This document shows positions 49,587 through 58,630 of a stretch of DNA of 64,000 nt, one piece after another. Numbering within the stretch: position 1 is the first letter of the stretch; each line of letters opens with the position of its first letter. The translations under genes were made by a program, and so were the position numbers. The notes below the pieces were generated by a model. It was given only the letters and a program-made list of their open reading frames with translations, was not told the origin of the DNA and did not search any database. Source of the stretch: CADCWK01 sp965218235 (GTDB lineage: Bacteria > Chloroflexota > Chloroflexia > Thermomicrobiales > UBA6265); assembly GCA_965218235.1 (NCBI GenBank), contig OZ244595.1, forward strand, positions 1,302,001-1,366,000. Direction: 5' to 3'.

Positions 49587-51635
49587 TCAACCGCTGGCCA
49601 GCAGCGATCGGATGTCGAACGGCTCCGGCTGGCCGCCCAGCGCCGGGCGGTGGGTGGTCATCGTCAGGCACGATGTTGGGCACCAGTCGACGCACTTGCC
49701 GCAGCGGATGCACGAGTCCTCGTCGATCAGCATGGCGACCGTCCGATGGTTCAACCCGGCAACTCGATTGAGCGGCTCGCCGTCGATGGACGACAGGCGG
49801 TCCAGCCCGAGCATCTCGATGCAGCCGTAGGGGCAGACATCGACACAGCTGTTGCAGAGGATGCAGCGGTCGGCATCGATCTCGATGTTGGCCTGACATT
49901 GGAGACAGCGGGCCGCTTCCGTCTGTCCAATCTCAGCGATCATGCCCAGATCGACTTCGACGGCCGGGTCGCCGCTCCCCAGCGCCCGGTTGGCCGGTGC
50001 ATGCATTCGTGTCGGCTGCGGCGCGATCTCGCGATACGGCTCCTGCTCGATGACACGACGGTACAGCAGATCGCGGGTCCAGTCCGGCCGGCTGATGTCG
50101 CTCGGTGAGCTCCCGCCTGTGGGTGGTTCGTCGAGCGTAAGGACAAGCGGTTCTGCCGGGGCCGTGGTCGCCACAGCGGCGGAGCTGTCCCGCGCGAGCT
50201 TTCCCTCGATCAGGTTCGCCGTCCGTTTGCCGGAGGCGATCGCGTCGATGAACGAGGTCGGGCCATCCACGACGTCTCCGGCCAGCCAGACATTCGGCCA
50301 GCTGGTGATCCGCCCCGTGGCGTCGGCGAGCGTCGTGTCGGCGAGGATCGGGCTGCCGGCCGGTCGGTCGATGACGCCCCAGTCGGCTTCCTGTCCGACG
50401 GCGCCGATGACCAGTGAGCAGGGGATGATTTGCTGGGCTCCGCTGTCGTCCTGGAGAACGACTCCATCGACCGTCCCAGCCGAACTCCTGACACCAATGA
50501 ATGACAGAGCCGAGCGCACCGCGACGCCTTCGGCAGTGGCTTCGACGAGTTCGTCGGCGGCAATCGACGCCGGAGTCGTCTGCCGCATCGCGATGGTGAC
50601 GGCCCCGGACGCCAGCCGCCGGGCCGTCCGGGCGCAGTCGAACGCGGTGTAGCCGCCCCCGATGACCACGACCGATCCGGCCAGTCGCTGTCCGCCATTC
50701 GCGACTCGGCGGAGGAACGACAGGCCATCGATCACCCCGGACAGCGGCTCGTTCGGGGTCGTCGCCATCATCGTTGGGCCGGGCAGGGTCACGACCGCCT
50801 GGGCGCCGGTCGCGATGACGACGGCGTCGAACCCGGCCGACAGCCCCGCGACCGACACGTCGCGGCCGAGCTCCCGCCCGGTCTCGATCGTGATGCCCAG
50901 CGCCGTCACGCTGGAGATGTCAGTCGCGACGACCTCTCGTGGCAGCCGCCAGGCGGGAACGCCGGTGGTCATCAGCCCACCCAGAGCGCTGGTCCGCTCG
51001 AAGATCGTGACGTCATGTCCCGCGAGCCGGAGTTGCCTGGCGACCGTGAGCCCAGCCACCCCCGCGCCGACGACCGCGACTCGCCTGTCGGTTGATGGGT
51101 TCGGCATTGGCGGGACGTTGCCTGTCGTCAGGTCGGAGGAGTCGGCGGAGTCGGTCGCAACACGTTTCAGCGCCCGGATCTGGATCGGGCTGTCGATCAC
51201 CGTCCGGCGACAGGCGTCCTCGCAGGGGCGAGAGCAGGTTCGTCCCAGGGTACCAGCGAAGACATTCTGCTCCCGGTTGATCAGCGCCGCCAAGTCGAAG
51301 GTGCCGCCGGCGACGTGGCCGATGTAGGTCGCGACGTCGGTGTTGACCGGGCAGGCCCGCATGCAGGGGATGTTGTCGTCGAACCAGGCGCTATCTCCGG
51401 TCACGACATCGAGGCGCGGACCGTCGTGGCGGGCAAAGGGGCTGTCGATCGTGGCCGGCACCAGGGCCAGCAATCGGATCCGAGCGCCGGGAGGCAGACC
51501 GCCAAACCCGGTGCGCGCTTGGCCGAGACCGGTCGCGACCGGCCGGAACCGGTCGGCTGGCGAACCGCATGACGGGCAGGTGTCGGGCGGGACGTCGCCG
51601 GCGTGGAGCCAGCCGCAGACCTTGCAGCGGAACAT
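49587..51635 (-). CDS. Rubredoxin/GltD-like flavoenzyme/2x[4Fe-4S] fusion oxidoreductase
   Basis: 682 residues from ATG 51635 (AAAGGA upstream). Domain order: rubredoxin-type ribbon (residues 1-35; Cys-x2-Cys in RCKVCGW and Cys-x2-Cys in TCPSCG); a GltD-type N-terminal Fe-S domain (NIPCMRACPVNTDVATYIG, CSRPCEDACRR); FAD fold RVAVVGAGVAGLTVARQL; NADPH fold VVVIGGGYTAFDCARTARR; FAD-binding closing motif WLAGDVVDGPTSFIDAIASGKRTA; and a C-terminal dicluster ferredoxin with CILCNSCVDVCPYGC and CIRCGKCVDWCPTSC. It should move electrons from NAD(P)H through FAD and clusters to a ferredoxin or back; partner unknown. All cluster cysteines are intact. Confidence 0.9.
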   Translation of the reverse strand: MFRCKVCGWLHAGDVPPDTCPSCGSPADRFRPVATGLGQARTGFGGLPPGARIRLLALVPATIDSPFARHDGPRLDVVTGDSAWFDDNIPCMRACPVNTDVATYIGHVAGGTFDLAALINREQNVFAGTLGRTCSRPCEDACRRTVIDSPIQIRALKRVATDSADSSDLTTGNVPPMPNPSTDRRVAVVGAGVAGLTVARQLRLAGHDVTIFERTSALGGLMTTGVPAWRLPREVVATDISSVTALGITIETGRELGRDVSVAGLSAGFDAVVIATGAQAVVTLPGPTMMATTPNEPLSGVIDGLSFLRRVANGGQRLAGSVVVIGGGYTAFDCARTARRLASGAVTIAMRQTTPASIAADELVEATAEGVAVRSALSFIGVRSSAGTVDGVVLQDDSGAQQIIPCSLVIGAVGQEADWGVIDRPAGSPILADTTLADATGRITSWPNVWLAGDVVDGPTSFIDAIASGKRTANLIEGKLARDSSAAVATTAPAEPLVLTLDEPPTGGSSPSDISRPDWTRDLLYRRVIEQEPYREIAPQPTRMHAPANRALGSGDPAVEVDLGMIAEIGQTEAARCLQCQANIEIDADRCILCNSCVDVCPYGCIEMLGLDRLSSIDGEPLNRVAGLNHRTVAMLIDEDSCIRCGKCVDWCPTSCLTMTTHRPALGGQPEPFDIRSLLASG

Positions 51636-51726
51636 CGAGGTCCTTTCCGGGGCTGATATCGCCAGGTGGTCGACTGATTCGGTCGGCTGGGACGACCGGG
51701 GCTACCTGGGAGACCACCTGGGGGGA

Positions 51727-53037
51727 CTACCTGGGGGAAAGCGGAACCGGCGCGGGAGATGAGCTGGGCTCGTCCGGGTCCGGCGGCAGGCTCCGCAGGG
51801 ACATGATAGGGGACCGGGCAATCAGTGCCGCGAACAGGAGCGGGCCGATCACCCCGAGCAGCATCGCGGCACGTAACCCGGCGAGATCGGCGACGATGCC
51901 GCCGATCAGGAAGCCGACCGGAACCGTGGCGCGGAGGATCACCCGGGCGGCTGAGGCGACGCGTCCCCGAAGTCGATCCGGCGTGACGGCGTTGCGCAGG
52001 CTGAACTGATTGATGTCCGCGACCGAGCTGGCGAGTTCCTGGGCGACGTAGCCGACGAGCACGAATCCGATCGTTAGCCAGATGGGACCGCCTGCCGCGG
52101 CGACCAGGAGGTAGGCCGGCACGGTGACGGCGAGGGCGACGACGATTCCGCGTCCCAGACCGAAATGGTTCGTGACGACGCTGGGCAGCAACGTCCCGAT
52201 CAGGATGCCGACCCCACCCGCGGCGGTAACGAGCCCGATCGTGACCGCGGACAGCCCGAGTTCCTGGAGCAGGAACAGGATGAACATGCCTCGGCTGATG
52301 GCCGTGAAGAGGTTCCAGGTCGCGACGCCGATCGTCAGTGTCCGGAGCGTCGGGGAGTCGATCACGAAGGTCAGCCCAACCCGGACATCGACCAGGATCG
52401 ACCGGAGCGGCGACTGGGACGGGTCGCCGACTGGGAGCGCAACCACAGTGGATCGCTCCGTGGCCTTCGTTCGGATCAGCGCCAGCGCCGAGAGGCCGAA
52501 CGAGACGGCGTCGATCGCGAAGGCGATGGGCGTTGACACGGCCCGGAGCAGGAGTCCGGCCCCGGCCGGACCGGCGATGTCCGCTACGGCGTAGCTGGTC
52601 TGCATCCGGGCGTTGCCCGCGATCATGTGCTCCCGGGCGAGGATCGAATTGACCAGGGCCTGCGACGCGACGTCGAACACGACTGAGAAGACACCGATCA
52701 GCATCACGACGCCGAAGAGCAGCCCCAGTGAAAGCTCGCCCAGCCACCAGGCGACCGGAATGACCATGACGAGCAGCATTCGGGCCAGATCAGCCAGGAT
52801 CATCAGCGGCAGTCGGGGGCGCCGGTCGGCCCAGACACCGACGAACAACCCCAGGGCCAGCAGCGGAATCGTCTCGACGGCAAGCAGGAGACCAACCTGG
52901 GTGTTCGTCGCGCCAAGTGTCTGCGCCGCCAGCAGGGGCAGGGCGAACCGCGAGACGGCCGTCCCGACCTGGGAGATGGTATGGGCCGTCCAGATCCGGG
53001 CGAAGATCCGGCTCCGCCAGAGCGATGTCCGCGCCAC
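51727..53037 (-). CDS. MFS transporter, MFS_3 (exporter) type
   Basis: 436 residues from GTG 53037, with GGAGG eight bases upstream. Twelve hydrophobic segments, loop GVWADRRPRLPLM after helix 2 and a conserved second-half motif RNAVTPDRLRGRVASAARVILRATVPVGFLIGG that marks the enterobactin-exporter-like MFS_3 group. Its C-terminal tail is Pro-rich, overlapping a stretch of short direct repeats (ACCTGGG motifs, 51705-51735). It probably exports a small molecule. It is 91 bases upstream of the fusion oxidoreductase gene in the same direction. Confidence 0.86.
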   Translation of the reverse strand: MARTSLWRSRIFARIWTAHTISQVGTAVSRFALPLLAAQTLGATNTQVGLLLAVETIPLLALGLFVGVWADRRPRLPLMILADLARMLLVMVIPVAWWLGELSLGLLFGVVMLIGVFSVVFDVASQALVNSILAREHMIAGNARMQTSYAVADIAGPAGAGLLLRAVSTPIAFAIDAVSFGLSALALIRTKATERSTVVALPVGDPSQSPLRSILVDVRVGLTFVIDSPTLRTLTIGVATWNLFTAISRGMFILFLLQELGLSAVTIGLVTAAGGVGILIGTLLPSVVTNHFGLGRGIVVALAVTVPAYLLVAAAGGPIWLTIGFVLVGYVAQELASSVADINQFSLRNAVTPDRLRGRVASAARVILRATVPVGFLIGGIVADLAGLRAAMLLGVIGPLLFAALIARSPIMSLRSLPPDPDEPSSSPAPVPLSPR

Positions 53038-53137
53038 GTTGCCGACCTCCGGGGTTGTGGCCTGTCCTTACTGGATGGGGTCCGGCTCGTCGCGGGCGCG
53101 CGGTAGTGGTCGGACCGTGAATCGCCCATTAAATGTA

Positions 53138-53166
53138 GGGGGCGACCGGTCGTCCCGGTCGCCCCC
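53138..53166 (-). terminator. Hairpin between NlpC/P60 and MFS genes
   Basis: GGGGGCGACCG (53138-53148), loop GTCGTCC, CGGTCGCCCCC (53156-53166), an 11-bp perfect stem. On the minus strand it is followed by TACATTTAAT, which fits termination of the NlpC/P60 gene. Its GTAGGGGGCGACC edge resembles the dispersed hairpin repeat family at 10.6 and 29.1 kb. Confidence 0.65.
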
Positions 53167-53274
53167 TGATCACTTCCCCGTTTCCGGTCTGATCCCTCCC
53201 CAGGGTATCTGACCGGGCCCGTCTGACGTGGCCGGACCGAAGGCTTCCCTTCCGATGGTTCGGCCGATCGGTGG

Positions 53275-55719
53275 CTAGTAGCGCGCCGCGCCGTACCACC
53301 GACTGCTGTAGTAGTCCGAGTTCAGATCGCTCACCCGGACGCCGGTCTGCTCGTTCTCGGCGTGGACGAACTGCCCGTTCCCGATGTAGATACCGACATG
53401 GGAGAGGCCGAACTGGAAGGTGTTCTGGAAGAAGATCAGATCACCCGGCTGCAGCGAACCTCGACCGACCGGGGTGCCCATGTTGATCTGGACCGCCATG
53501 TCGTGAGTGATGTTCTTGCCCAGGACGTTCTGGACGACGTACATCGTGAACCCGGAACAGTCGAACCCATAGGGTCCCTCGCCGGCCCAGACGTAAGGGT
53601 AGCCAACGTACTGCATCGCGTAGTTGACGAGAGCACTACCTGAGCCGCTCGATGGAGCCGTTGGCCCGGATGGGGTAGTCGGCTTGCTCGGCGCGCTCGG
53701 GGAGGTCGGAGCCGGAGCGGAACCGCCGCGGTCCGACGCGGCCTCATCCGTGGCGACGAGGTAGTCGCCGTGCATCCAGCCAGCGAGCCCGTCCCAGTCG
53801 ACCCGGTAGAACCCATCGCTCGGGCCATCGGTGACGACGACGACCGTCCCGGCCGGGGCGACCGCCGCGACGCCGGCGCTGTAGCGGGCCTCGTAGCGGA
53901 GGTTGAGAGCAGCGGTCACGCGGGCGTTGCCGCCAACGAGGCTGGCACCGTTACCACTGCCGCTGCCCGAATCGGTCGAGGGTGCCGCCGGCGACGCGCT
54001 GGAGGGAGCTGCCGAAGCCGGTGCTGTGGAACCGCCACCGGAGCCCAGGAAGCCCGCGAAGGCGAAGCCGGACTGGCTACCGCATTGAACCGGCTGCCAC
54101 TCACCCTGAGCCGACCCGTTGAGAGAAACGGAACTGCCTTCGGGCATGACCATCAGGACCGCGCCACTGTACGAGGCGGAGGCGCGGCAGCGGAGGCCGT
54201 CGCCGTTGGTGCCGGAGACCGTCGCGGTCCCGGTCGTCGCCCCACCAGGGTTCGCGGAACCGTTGTCAGCGCCCGTGCTGGGCGAGGTCGTCGAGCCACC
54301 ACCGGTGGTTATGAAGGCGATGTTGACGTATCCGCCCATCCCGGCGCAGGTCGCCGGCTGCCAGTCACCCTGAGCGGCGCCGCGCAGCGTGACGCTCGAG
54401 CCCTCCGAGAGAACCGCGATGACGCTGCCGGTGTAGGACGCCGTCGAGCGGCAGTTGAGGCCGTTACCATTTGTGCCGGAGATCGTGGCCGAACCGGTCG
54501 CCGCGCCCGCGCCGGAGGTCCCGCCATCGGAGCTCGGCGAGGTCGGAGCCGAGGTTGACGAGCTACTGATGAAGCTCACATGGGCAAAGCCCGACTGACC
54601 GCCGCAGCTAACCGGCTGCCACTCACCCTGAGCGGCGCCCCGCATCGTGACCGCGCTGCCTTCGGAGAGGACGACGATCGTGCTCGCGGAGTAGGAGGCG
54701 GCGGAGCGGCATCGGACGCCATCACCATTGGTGCCGCTGACGTAGCCGGTGCCCCACGAGCTGGATCCGACCGCCAGGGTCGTGATCTGGTCGTCGGCCG
54801 ACTCGGTCCCGTCGGACGCGACCCTCGCCTCATCCGTCGCGGTGACCGGGACCGCCGCATCGGCCGTCTCCGTGGCGGACGGGGTGACAGACGCCGTTGC
54901 GGTCGAAATGACATCGGTTGGAACCGCGTCCGTTGGAACGGCAGTCGGTGCGACCGACGGTGCGACAACATCGACCGGCTCTTCGCCCAGGGCGTAGGTG
55001 ACGAAGTCGGTGTGAACGTAACCGTACTGGCTCGCGCCGCAGATGATCGGCTGCCACGTGGCCGCCTCGACCGGACCGGCGATCGTGACCACCGTTCCCT
55101 CCGTGACGACGACGATCGTGGCCGACGCGTAGTCAGCACCAGCGCGGCATCGAGCCCCGTCGCCGTTGGTATCGGTGATCATCGCGGTGCCAGGAACGAG
55201 GGCGCCGGTCGTGTCCGCGACGGATTCGCCCGAGACGATCGGCTCTTCGGTGGTCGCGACGGTCGCGCCCGCAACGACGGACGCCGTCGCCTCGACGTTG
55301 ACATCGGCAGGAACTGTCTCGGTGACGACCGGGTCGGTGGCCGGAGCACTCGCTAGAGGTACGAGCGTGAAGCCAGGGACATAGCCGGTGGACATCGCGG
55401 CCACGCCGAACCAGACTAGACCGTTGGTGTCGGAGAGTGGGCCCTCGGTGATGCTGACGGTTTCGCCTTCAGCCAGTGACGCCACGACCGCTCCGTCGTA
55501 GCTTGGCGCCGATCGCTGGAGGACACCGGCCCCACCGGTGAACGCGACCGTTGCCTGTGCGCCGATTGAGAGACCAGCCTGGTCCGGATCGGCGTTTGCG
55601 TCAACCGTTGGCGCGATCATGGTCACGCCAAGGGCGCAGACCAGAACCAGGGCGAGCACGCGCTGCCCATGGTGAATCAGAGTGGCCAAGCCATCCCCCC
55701 GTTGTTGGTCCTCTGTCAC
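53275..55719 (-). CDS. Secreted SH3-repeat NlpC/P60 cell-wall peptidase
   Basis: 814 residues from GTG 55719; TTG 55689 with a G-rich site is an alternative. A signal segment (VLALVLVCALGVTMIAPTVDA) is followed by six bacterial SH3-like repeats of about 55-60 residues separated by Ser/Thr/Pro/Gly-rich linkers. Repeats 2-5 share GTNGDG-x-RCR...EGSxVT...GEWQPVxCG, with a Cys pair that could form a disulfide. The C-terminal NlpC/P60 domain (about 690-814) has the catalytic Cys in GPYGFDCSGF, His in LSHVGIYIGNGQFVHAE and the GDLIFFQ motif. It likely cleaves peptide bonds in peptidoglycan, with the SH3 repeats binding the wall. Confidence 0.92.
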   Translation of the reverse strand: MTEDQQRGDGLATLIHHGQRVLALVLVCALGVTMIAPTVDANADPDQAGLSIGAQATVAFTGGAGVLQRSAPSYDGAVVASLAEGETVSITEGPLSDTNGLVWFGVAAMSTGYVPGFTLVPLASAPATDPVVTETVPADVNVEATASVVAGATVATTEEPIVSGESVADTTGALVPGTAMITDTNGDGARCRAGADYASATIVVVTEGTVVTIAGPVEAATWQPIICGASQYGYVHTDFVTYALGEEPVDVVAPSVAPTAVPTDAVPTDVISTATASVTPSATETADAAVPVTATDEARVASDGTESADDQITTLAVGSSSWGTGYVSGTNGDGVRCRSAASYSASTIVVLSEGSAVTMRGAAQGEWQPVSCGGQSGFAHVSFISSSSTSAPTSPSSDGGTSGAGAATGSATISGTNGNGLNCRSTASYTGSVIAVLSEGSSVTLRGAAQGDWQPATCAGMGGYVNIAFITTGGGSTTSPSTGADNGSANPGGATTGTATVSGTNGDGLRCRASASYSGAVLMVMPEGSSVSLNGSAQGEWQPVQCGSQSGFAFAGFLGSGGGSTAPASAAPSSASPAAPSTDSGSGSGNGASLVGGNARVTAALNLRYEARYSAGVAAVAPAGTVVVVTDGPSDGFYRVDWDGLAGWMHGDYLVATDEAASDRGGSAPAPTSPSAPSKPTTPSGPTAPSSGSGSALVNYAMQYVGYPYVWAGEGPYGFDCSGFTMYVVQNVLGKNITHDMAVQINMGTPVGRGSLQPGDLIFFQNTFQFGLSHVGIYIGNGQFVHAENEQTGVRVSDLNSDYYSSRWYGAARY

Positions 55720-55876
55720 CGACCAGCCAGCCAGTTGCCCCCGGAGAGGCGGACACAGTCCCTCAGGAACTTCGGTCAGTCCCGGCGCTCGCTAGAGGCG
55801 ACCGGGTTCCAACCTGAAGTCAACATTGCCGCCGACCCAGACACACTGACCTGCGGCAATACGCCACAGAGTTGGA

Positions 55877-55894
55877 TTCGGACAATTGTCCGAA
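55877..55894. promoter_or_regulatory. 18-bp perfect palindrome, candidate operator
   Basis: TTCGGACAATTGTCCGAA reads the same on both strands. It lies in the long leader/promoter region of the cell-wall peptidase gene. Exact palindromes of this size are typical regulator-binding sites such as those of TetR- or LacI-type proteins; the binding protein is unknown. Confidence 0.5.
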
Positions 55895-56236
55895 CGCTAC
55901 GGTCAGCGTGAAGGATCCTTCCCCGGTCGGGTAGTCGTCCGGCCAGCGAATACGTTTCCGCGGTCCGATGGCTCAGTCGCCTGAACACGGACCGGAAGAC
56001 CGGCCTGACCACCTGTAACGGCTGATCCGACGCCCCCAGCCACGGGTGAACATCGGCCGCTTTTGATGAGGTCTCCCGGAGCGTACGCAAGGCGCGCCCG
56101 TGTGTCAAGAGAAATGGCGAAGGAATCGGGGTTTTCAGCACCGGCTCGCTGCCTGTCGAATCAACTTGTGCTTGAGGTAACATCATGCTGACACTGCTCG
56201 CGGTCCCATCAAGCCCGTGCAACAACATTCTCGGCG

Positions 56237-56263
56237 GACAATCCGGAAATCCAACGGATTGTC
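56237..56263 (-). terminator. Hairpin after coiled-coil protein gene
   Basis: GACAATCCG (56237-56245), loop GAAATCCAA, CGGATTGTC (56255-56263), a perfect 9-bp stem 15 bases after the stop of the coiled-coil gene, with no marked T run. Confidence 0.5.
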
Positions 56264-56277
56264 AGCATGACACGGAT

Positions 56278-57522
56278 TTAGTTGTCGTCGTCCGGAACAA
56301 CATCGACGGGTGTAACGGCGACATCACGATCGTCGGGTTCGGGCCGGACGCCAGGATTCGGGAGGATGCGGCGGCGGGGTCGGGCGGTGGTCGTCTCACC
56401 AGCGGGCAGGGCTCGCTCGCCGGTGATGCTCTCGGCGTCCCGTCGTTGATGCGTCACGATGTCGAGCTCATGCTGGACCTGCTCCAACCGCAATCGCACG
56501 CGCTGCTCGTGGAGATACCAGAGGTCCCGCCGGATCTGGGCATCGATCTGCCGCAGCCCATCCAGCTCACCGTTGAGCGTGCTGACCCGGAAGCCGAGAT
56601 CGCGGATCAGGTCGTTGGTCGCGTCGATCCGTTCGGTCAGCCGTTCGACCCGCTGGTCGATCGAGGAGCGAACGTCGGCGAACTGGATGTCGGCATCCTG
56701 ACGGATATCCTCGATCCGCTCGACGAGCTGTTCATGGCGTTCGACGATCTGAGTCTGGAACCGTTGGTGGTCCTGTCGGATGACCACGTTGACCGCGCGT
56801 AATTCCTCGAACGTCGGGTCGATGTGGACCAGTCCTCGCCGCGTCTCGTCGAGCAGATCGTAGACGTGCGCCAGGTCGGCGCGGAGCTCGTCGATCCGGC
56901 TGACGAACCCTTCGGACGTCTGAGCGACCTCGGTGATTCGGCGGCGCGCGTCCTGGTCGATGATCTTGGTCGCGTCCTCGGCCCGGATGATGTCACGCCG
57001 GAGCTGGTCGATCTCGGTCCGGGTGCTGTCGAGCGTGTCGCGGACCTGGTACGTCACGACGTTGGTCCGATCGGTCTGGGCGGCCAGGCTCTCGATCGCC
57101 CCGGCCAGCTCGTCATAGCGCTTCTGATGAATGCCGGTGTCGTCGACCTTCTTGCGGGATTCCTCCAGCAACTCATTGACATGGGCCTGCACGGTTCGGA
57201 TCGGCCGGATGGCGTCCTCGAGCCGGGTCTCGAGTTCGAGGACCTGCTGGCGGGTCCGGTTCTCGTCCAGTGCCCGGGCCTGGGCGGTTTGAGCCGATTC
57301 TTGCCGGATCTGCTCGAGCGTGAGGCGGTTCTGTGCGCCGCTACCCTCGTACCCCTTGAGCTGGTCCTCGCCCCGCAACTGGCGGCTCAGAACCTCGCGC
57401 ATGGCCTGGCGGAGCTCATCGATCTGGTTCTGCATCGAAGAGACGCGCGCCTCGTCGCGCCGCCGCTCATCGTCCTGGCGATAGAGTCCAGGGTTCGGGG
57501 TCTGGGGTGGACGAGATGACAT
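56278..57522 (-). CDS. Long coiled-coil protein, unknown function
   Basis: 414 residues from ATG 57522 with GAGGAT seven bases upstream. Almost the whole chain (about 25-355) is charged, without Gly/Pro breaks, and shows heptads (MQNQIDELRQAMREVL, TRTEIDQLRRDIIRAED, ERLTERIDATNDLIRDLGFRVSTLNGELDGLRQ). The ends are short and disordered (Pro-rich N-terminus, Asp-rich C-terminus). No signal or membrane segment, so cytoplasmic, perhaps structural, in division, polarity or chromosome organisation (inference). Family not recognised. Confidence 0.75.
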   Translation of the reverse strand: MSSRPPQTPNPGLYRQDDERRRDEARVSSMQNQIDELRQAMREVLSRQLRGEDQLKGYEGSGAQNRLTLEQIRQESAQTAQARALDENRTRQQVLELETRLEDAIRPIRTVQAHVNELLEESRKKVDDTGIHQKRYDELAGAIESLAAQTDRTNVVTYQVRDTLDSTRTEIDQLRRDIIRAEDATKIIDQDARRRITEVAQTSEGFVSRIDELRADLAHVYDLLDETRRGLVHIDPTFEELRAVNVVIRQDHQRFQTQIVERHEQLVERIEDIRQDADIQFADVRSSIDQRVERLTERIDATNDLIRDLGFRVSTLNGELDGLRQIDAQIRRDLWYLHEQRVRLRLEQVQHELDIVTHQRRDAESITGERALPAGETTTARPRRRILPNPGVRPEPDDRDVAVTPVDVVPDDDN

Positions 57523-57646
57523 GGGGCGATCCTCGGGCTGGGCGCGGCCAGCAGGTATGGGTCTGACGTCCAGGTGCGGTCGGATGCCGAATCTGTGCGG
57601 TACGACGAACCATACGCAATCGGGCGTGTCCGGAACAGGCGAATGC

Positions 57647-58630
57647 TTACGCCGCTCCTATGGCAGATCGAGTTGGTCCGGTGAGAGGTCGGTCGAACGC
57701 GCGCACCATCGCCGCGACGCTCGCGGCGGTGGCTAATGGGTCATAGCCGCCTTCGAGTACCGCCACGAGGCGGCCCTCGCACAGCTCGTCGGCCAGGGCG
57801 ACGACCCGATCGGACAGGCGACCGAACCCGGCGGCCGTCAGCGCCATCCCCCCAAGCGGGTCCGCCCCGTGGGCATCGAAACCAGCCGACAGCAGGATCA
57901 GGTCGGGCCGGAAGGCGGCGAATGCTGGTGCGACGATCGTGTCGACGAGCTGCTCGTAGTCGTCGTCGCCGCGGGATGGAGGCTGGGGGATGTTGAGCGT
58001 ATAGCCGGTGCCGCGGCCCGCCCCGCGCTCACTCTCGCGGCCCGTCATCGGGTAGAGCGGCCACTGATGGATCGAGCAGAACAGCACGCGATCTTCTTCA
58101 TAGAATGCATCCTGGGTTCCATTTCCATGGTGGACATCCCAGTCGAGGATGGCGATCCGGGGAACGTCCTGGGCCAGGGCATGGGCGGCGCCGATCGCGA
58201 CATTGTTCAGGAGGCAGAATCCCATCCCACGAGCTGGTGTGGCGTGATGGCCGGGCGGGCGGCTCAGTGAGATCCCTCGGCGGATGGTCCCGGACAGGGC
58301 GGCGTCGACCAACGCCGTTGCGGCGCCGGCGCCGAGCATCGCGACATCGAAGCTGGCCTGGCTGACGACTGTGTCGGCGTCGATCCGGCCGCCGCCGCGA
58401 CTGGCGAACGCCGCCAGCTGTTCGACATACGCCTGGTCATGAACGCGGGTCACGGCGGTCAGCGAGGCGGCCGTGAACGGCACGTCCGGTCGTCCGATCA
58501 GCAACCCGTCCTGGGCGAGCTGGTGCTCAATCGCCCGGAGCCGGCCCGCGTTCTCGACATGCGCGCCAGTCTCATGTTCCAGATAGCGGTCCGACCGCAG
58601 GATGGCGGTCGGAAAGTCGGGATGGTTCAT
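57647..58630 (-). CDS. Histone deacetylase-family amidohydrolase (AcuC-like)
   Basis: 327 residues. The arginase-deacetylase fold is clear: RPPGHHATPARGMGFCLLNN with His128 and His129, DWDVHHGNGTQDAFY with Zn ligands Asp165 and His167, SAGFDAHGADPLGG with Asp252, and EGGYDP with the catalytic-loop Tyr. It removes acetyl groups from lysines or from small amides such as acetylpolyamines. The tail is short. It stands alone on the minus strand; a -10 element abuts the start codon, so a leaderless mRNA is possible. Confidence 0.93.
   Translation of the reverse strand: MNHPDFPTAILRSDRYLEHETGAHVENAGRLRAIEHQLAQDGLLIGRPDVPFTAASLTAVTRVHDQAYVEQLAAFASRGGGRIDADTVVSQASFDVAMLGAGAATALVDAALSGTIRRGISLSRPPGHHATPARGMGFCLLNNVAIGAAHALAQDVPRIAILDWDVHHGNGTQDAFYEEDRVLFCSIHQWPLYPMTGRESERGAGRGTGYTLNIPQPPSRGDDDYEQLVDTIVAPAFAAFRPDLILLSAGFDAHGADPLGGMALTAAGFGRLSDRVVALADELCEGRLVAVLEGGYDPLATAASVAAMVRAFDRPLTGPTRSAIGAA

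Larger units (their letters stand above)
55720..56277. other. Gene-free region with palindrome and hairpin
   Basis: No gene supported in 558 bases. It includes an 18-bp perfect palindrome at 55877-55894 about 160 bases upstream of the NlpC/P60 start and a hairpin after the coiled-coil gene at 56237-56263. A CATGCTGACA/TGTCAGCATG pair (about 56184-56193 and 56260-56269) is also present. Confidence 0.45.

Noticed and set aside
51700..51735. Tandem repeat locus
   Set aside because: Only two or three short ACCTGGG copies, partly within the MFS coding end; too short to call.
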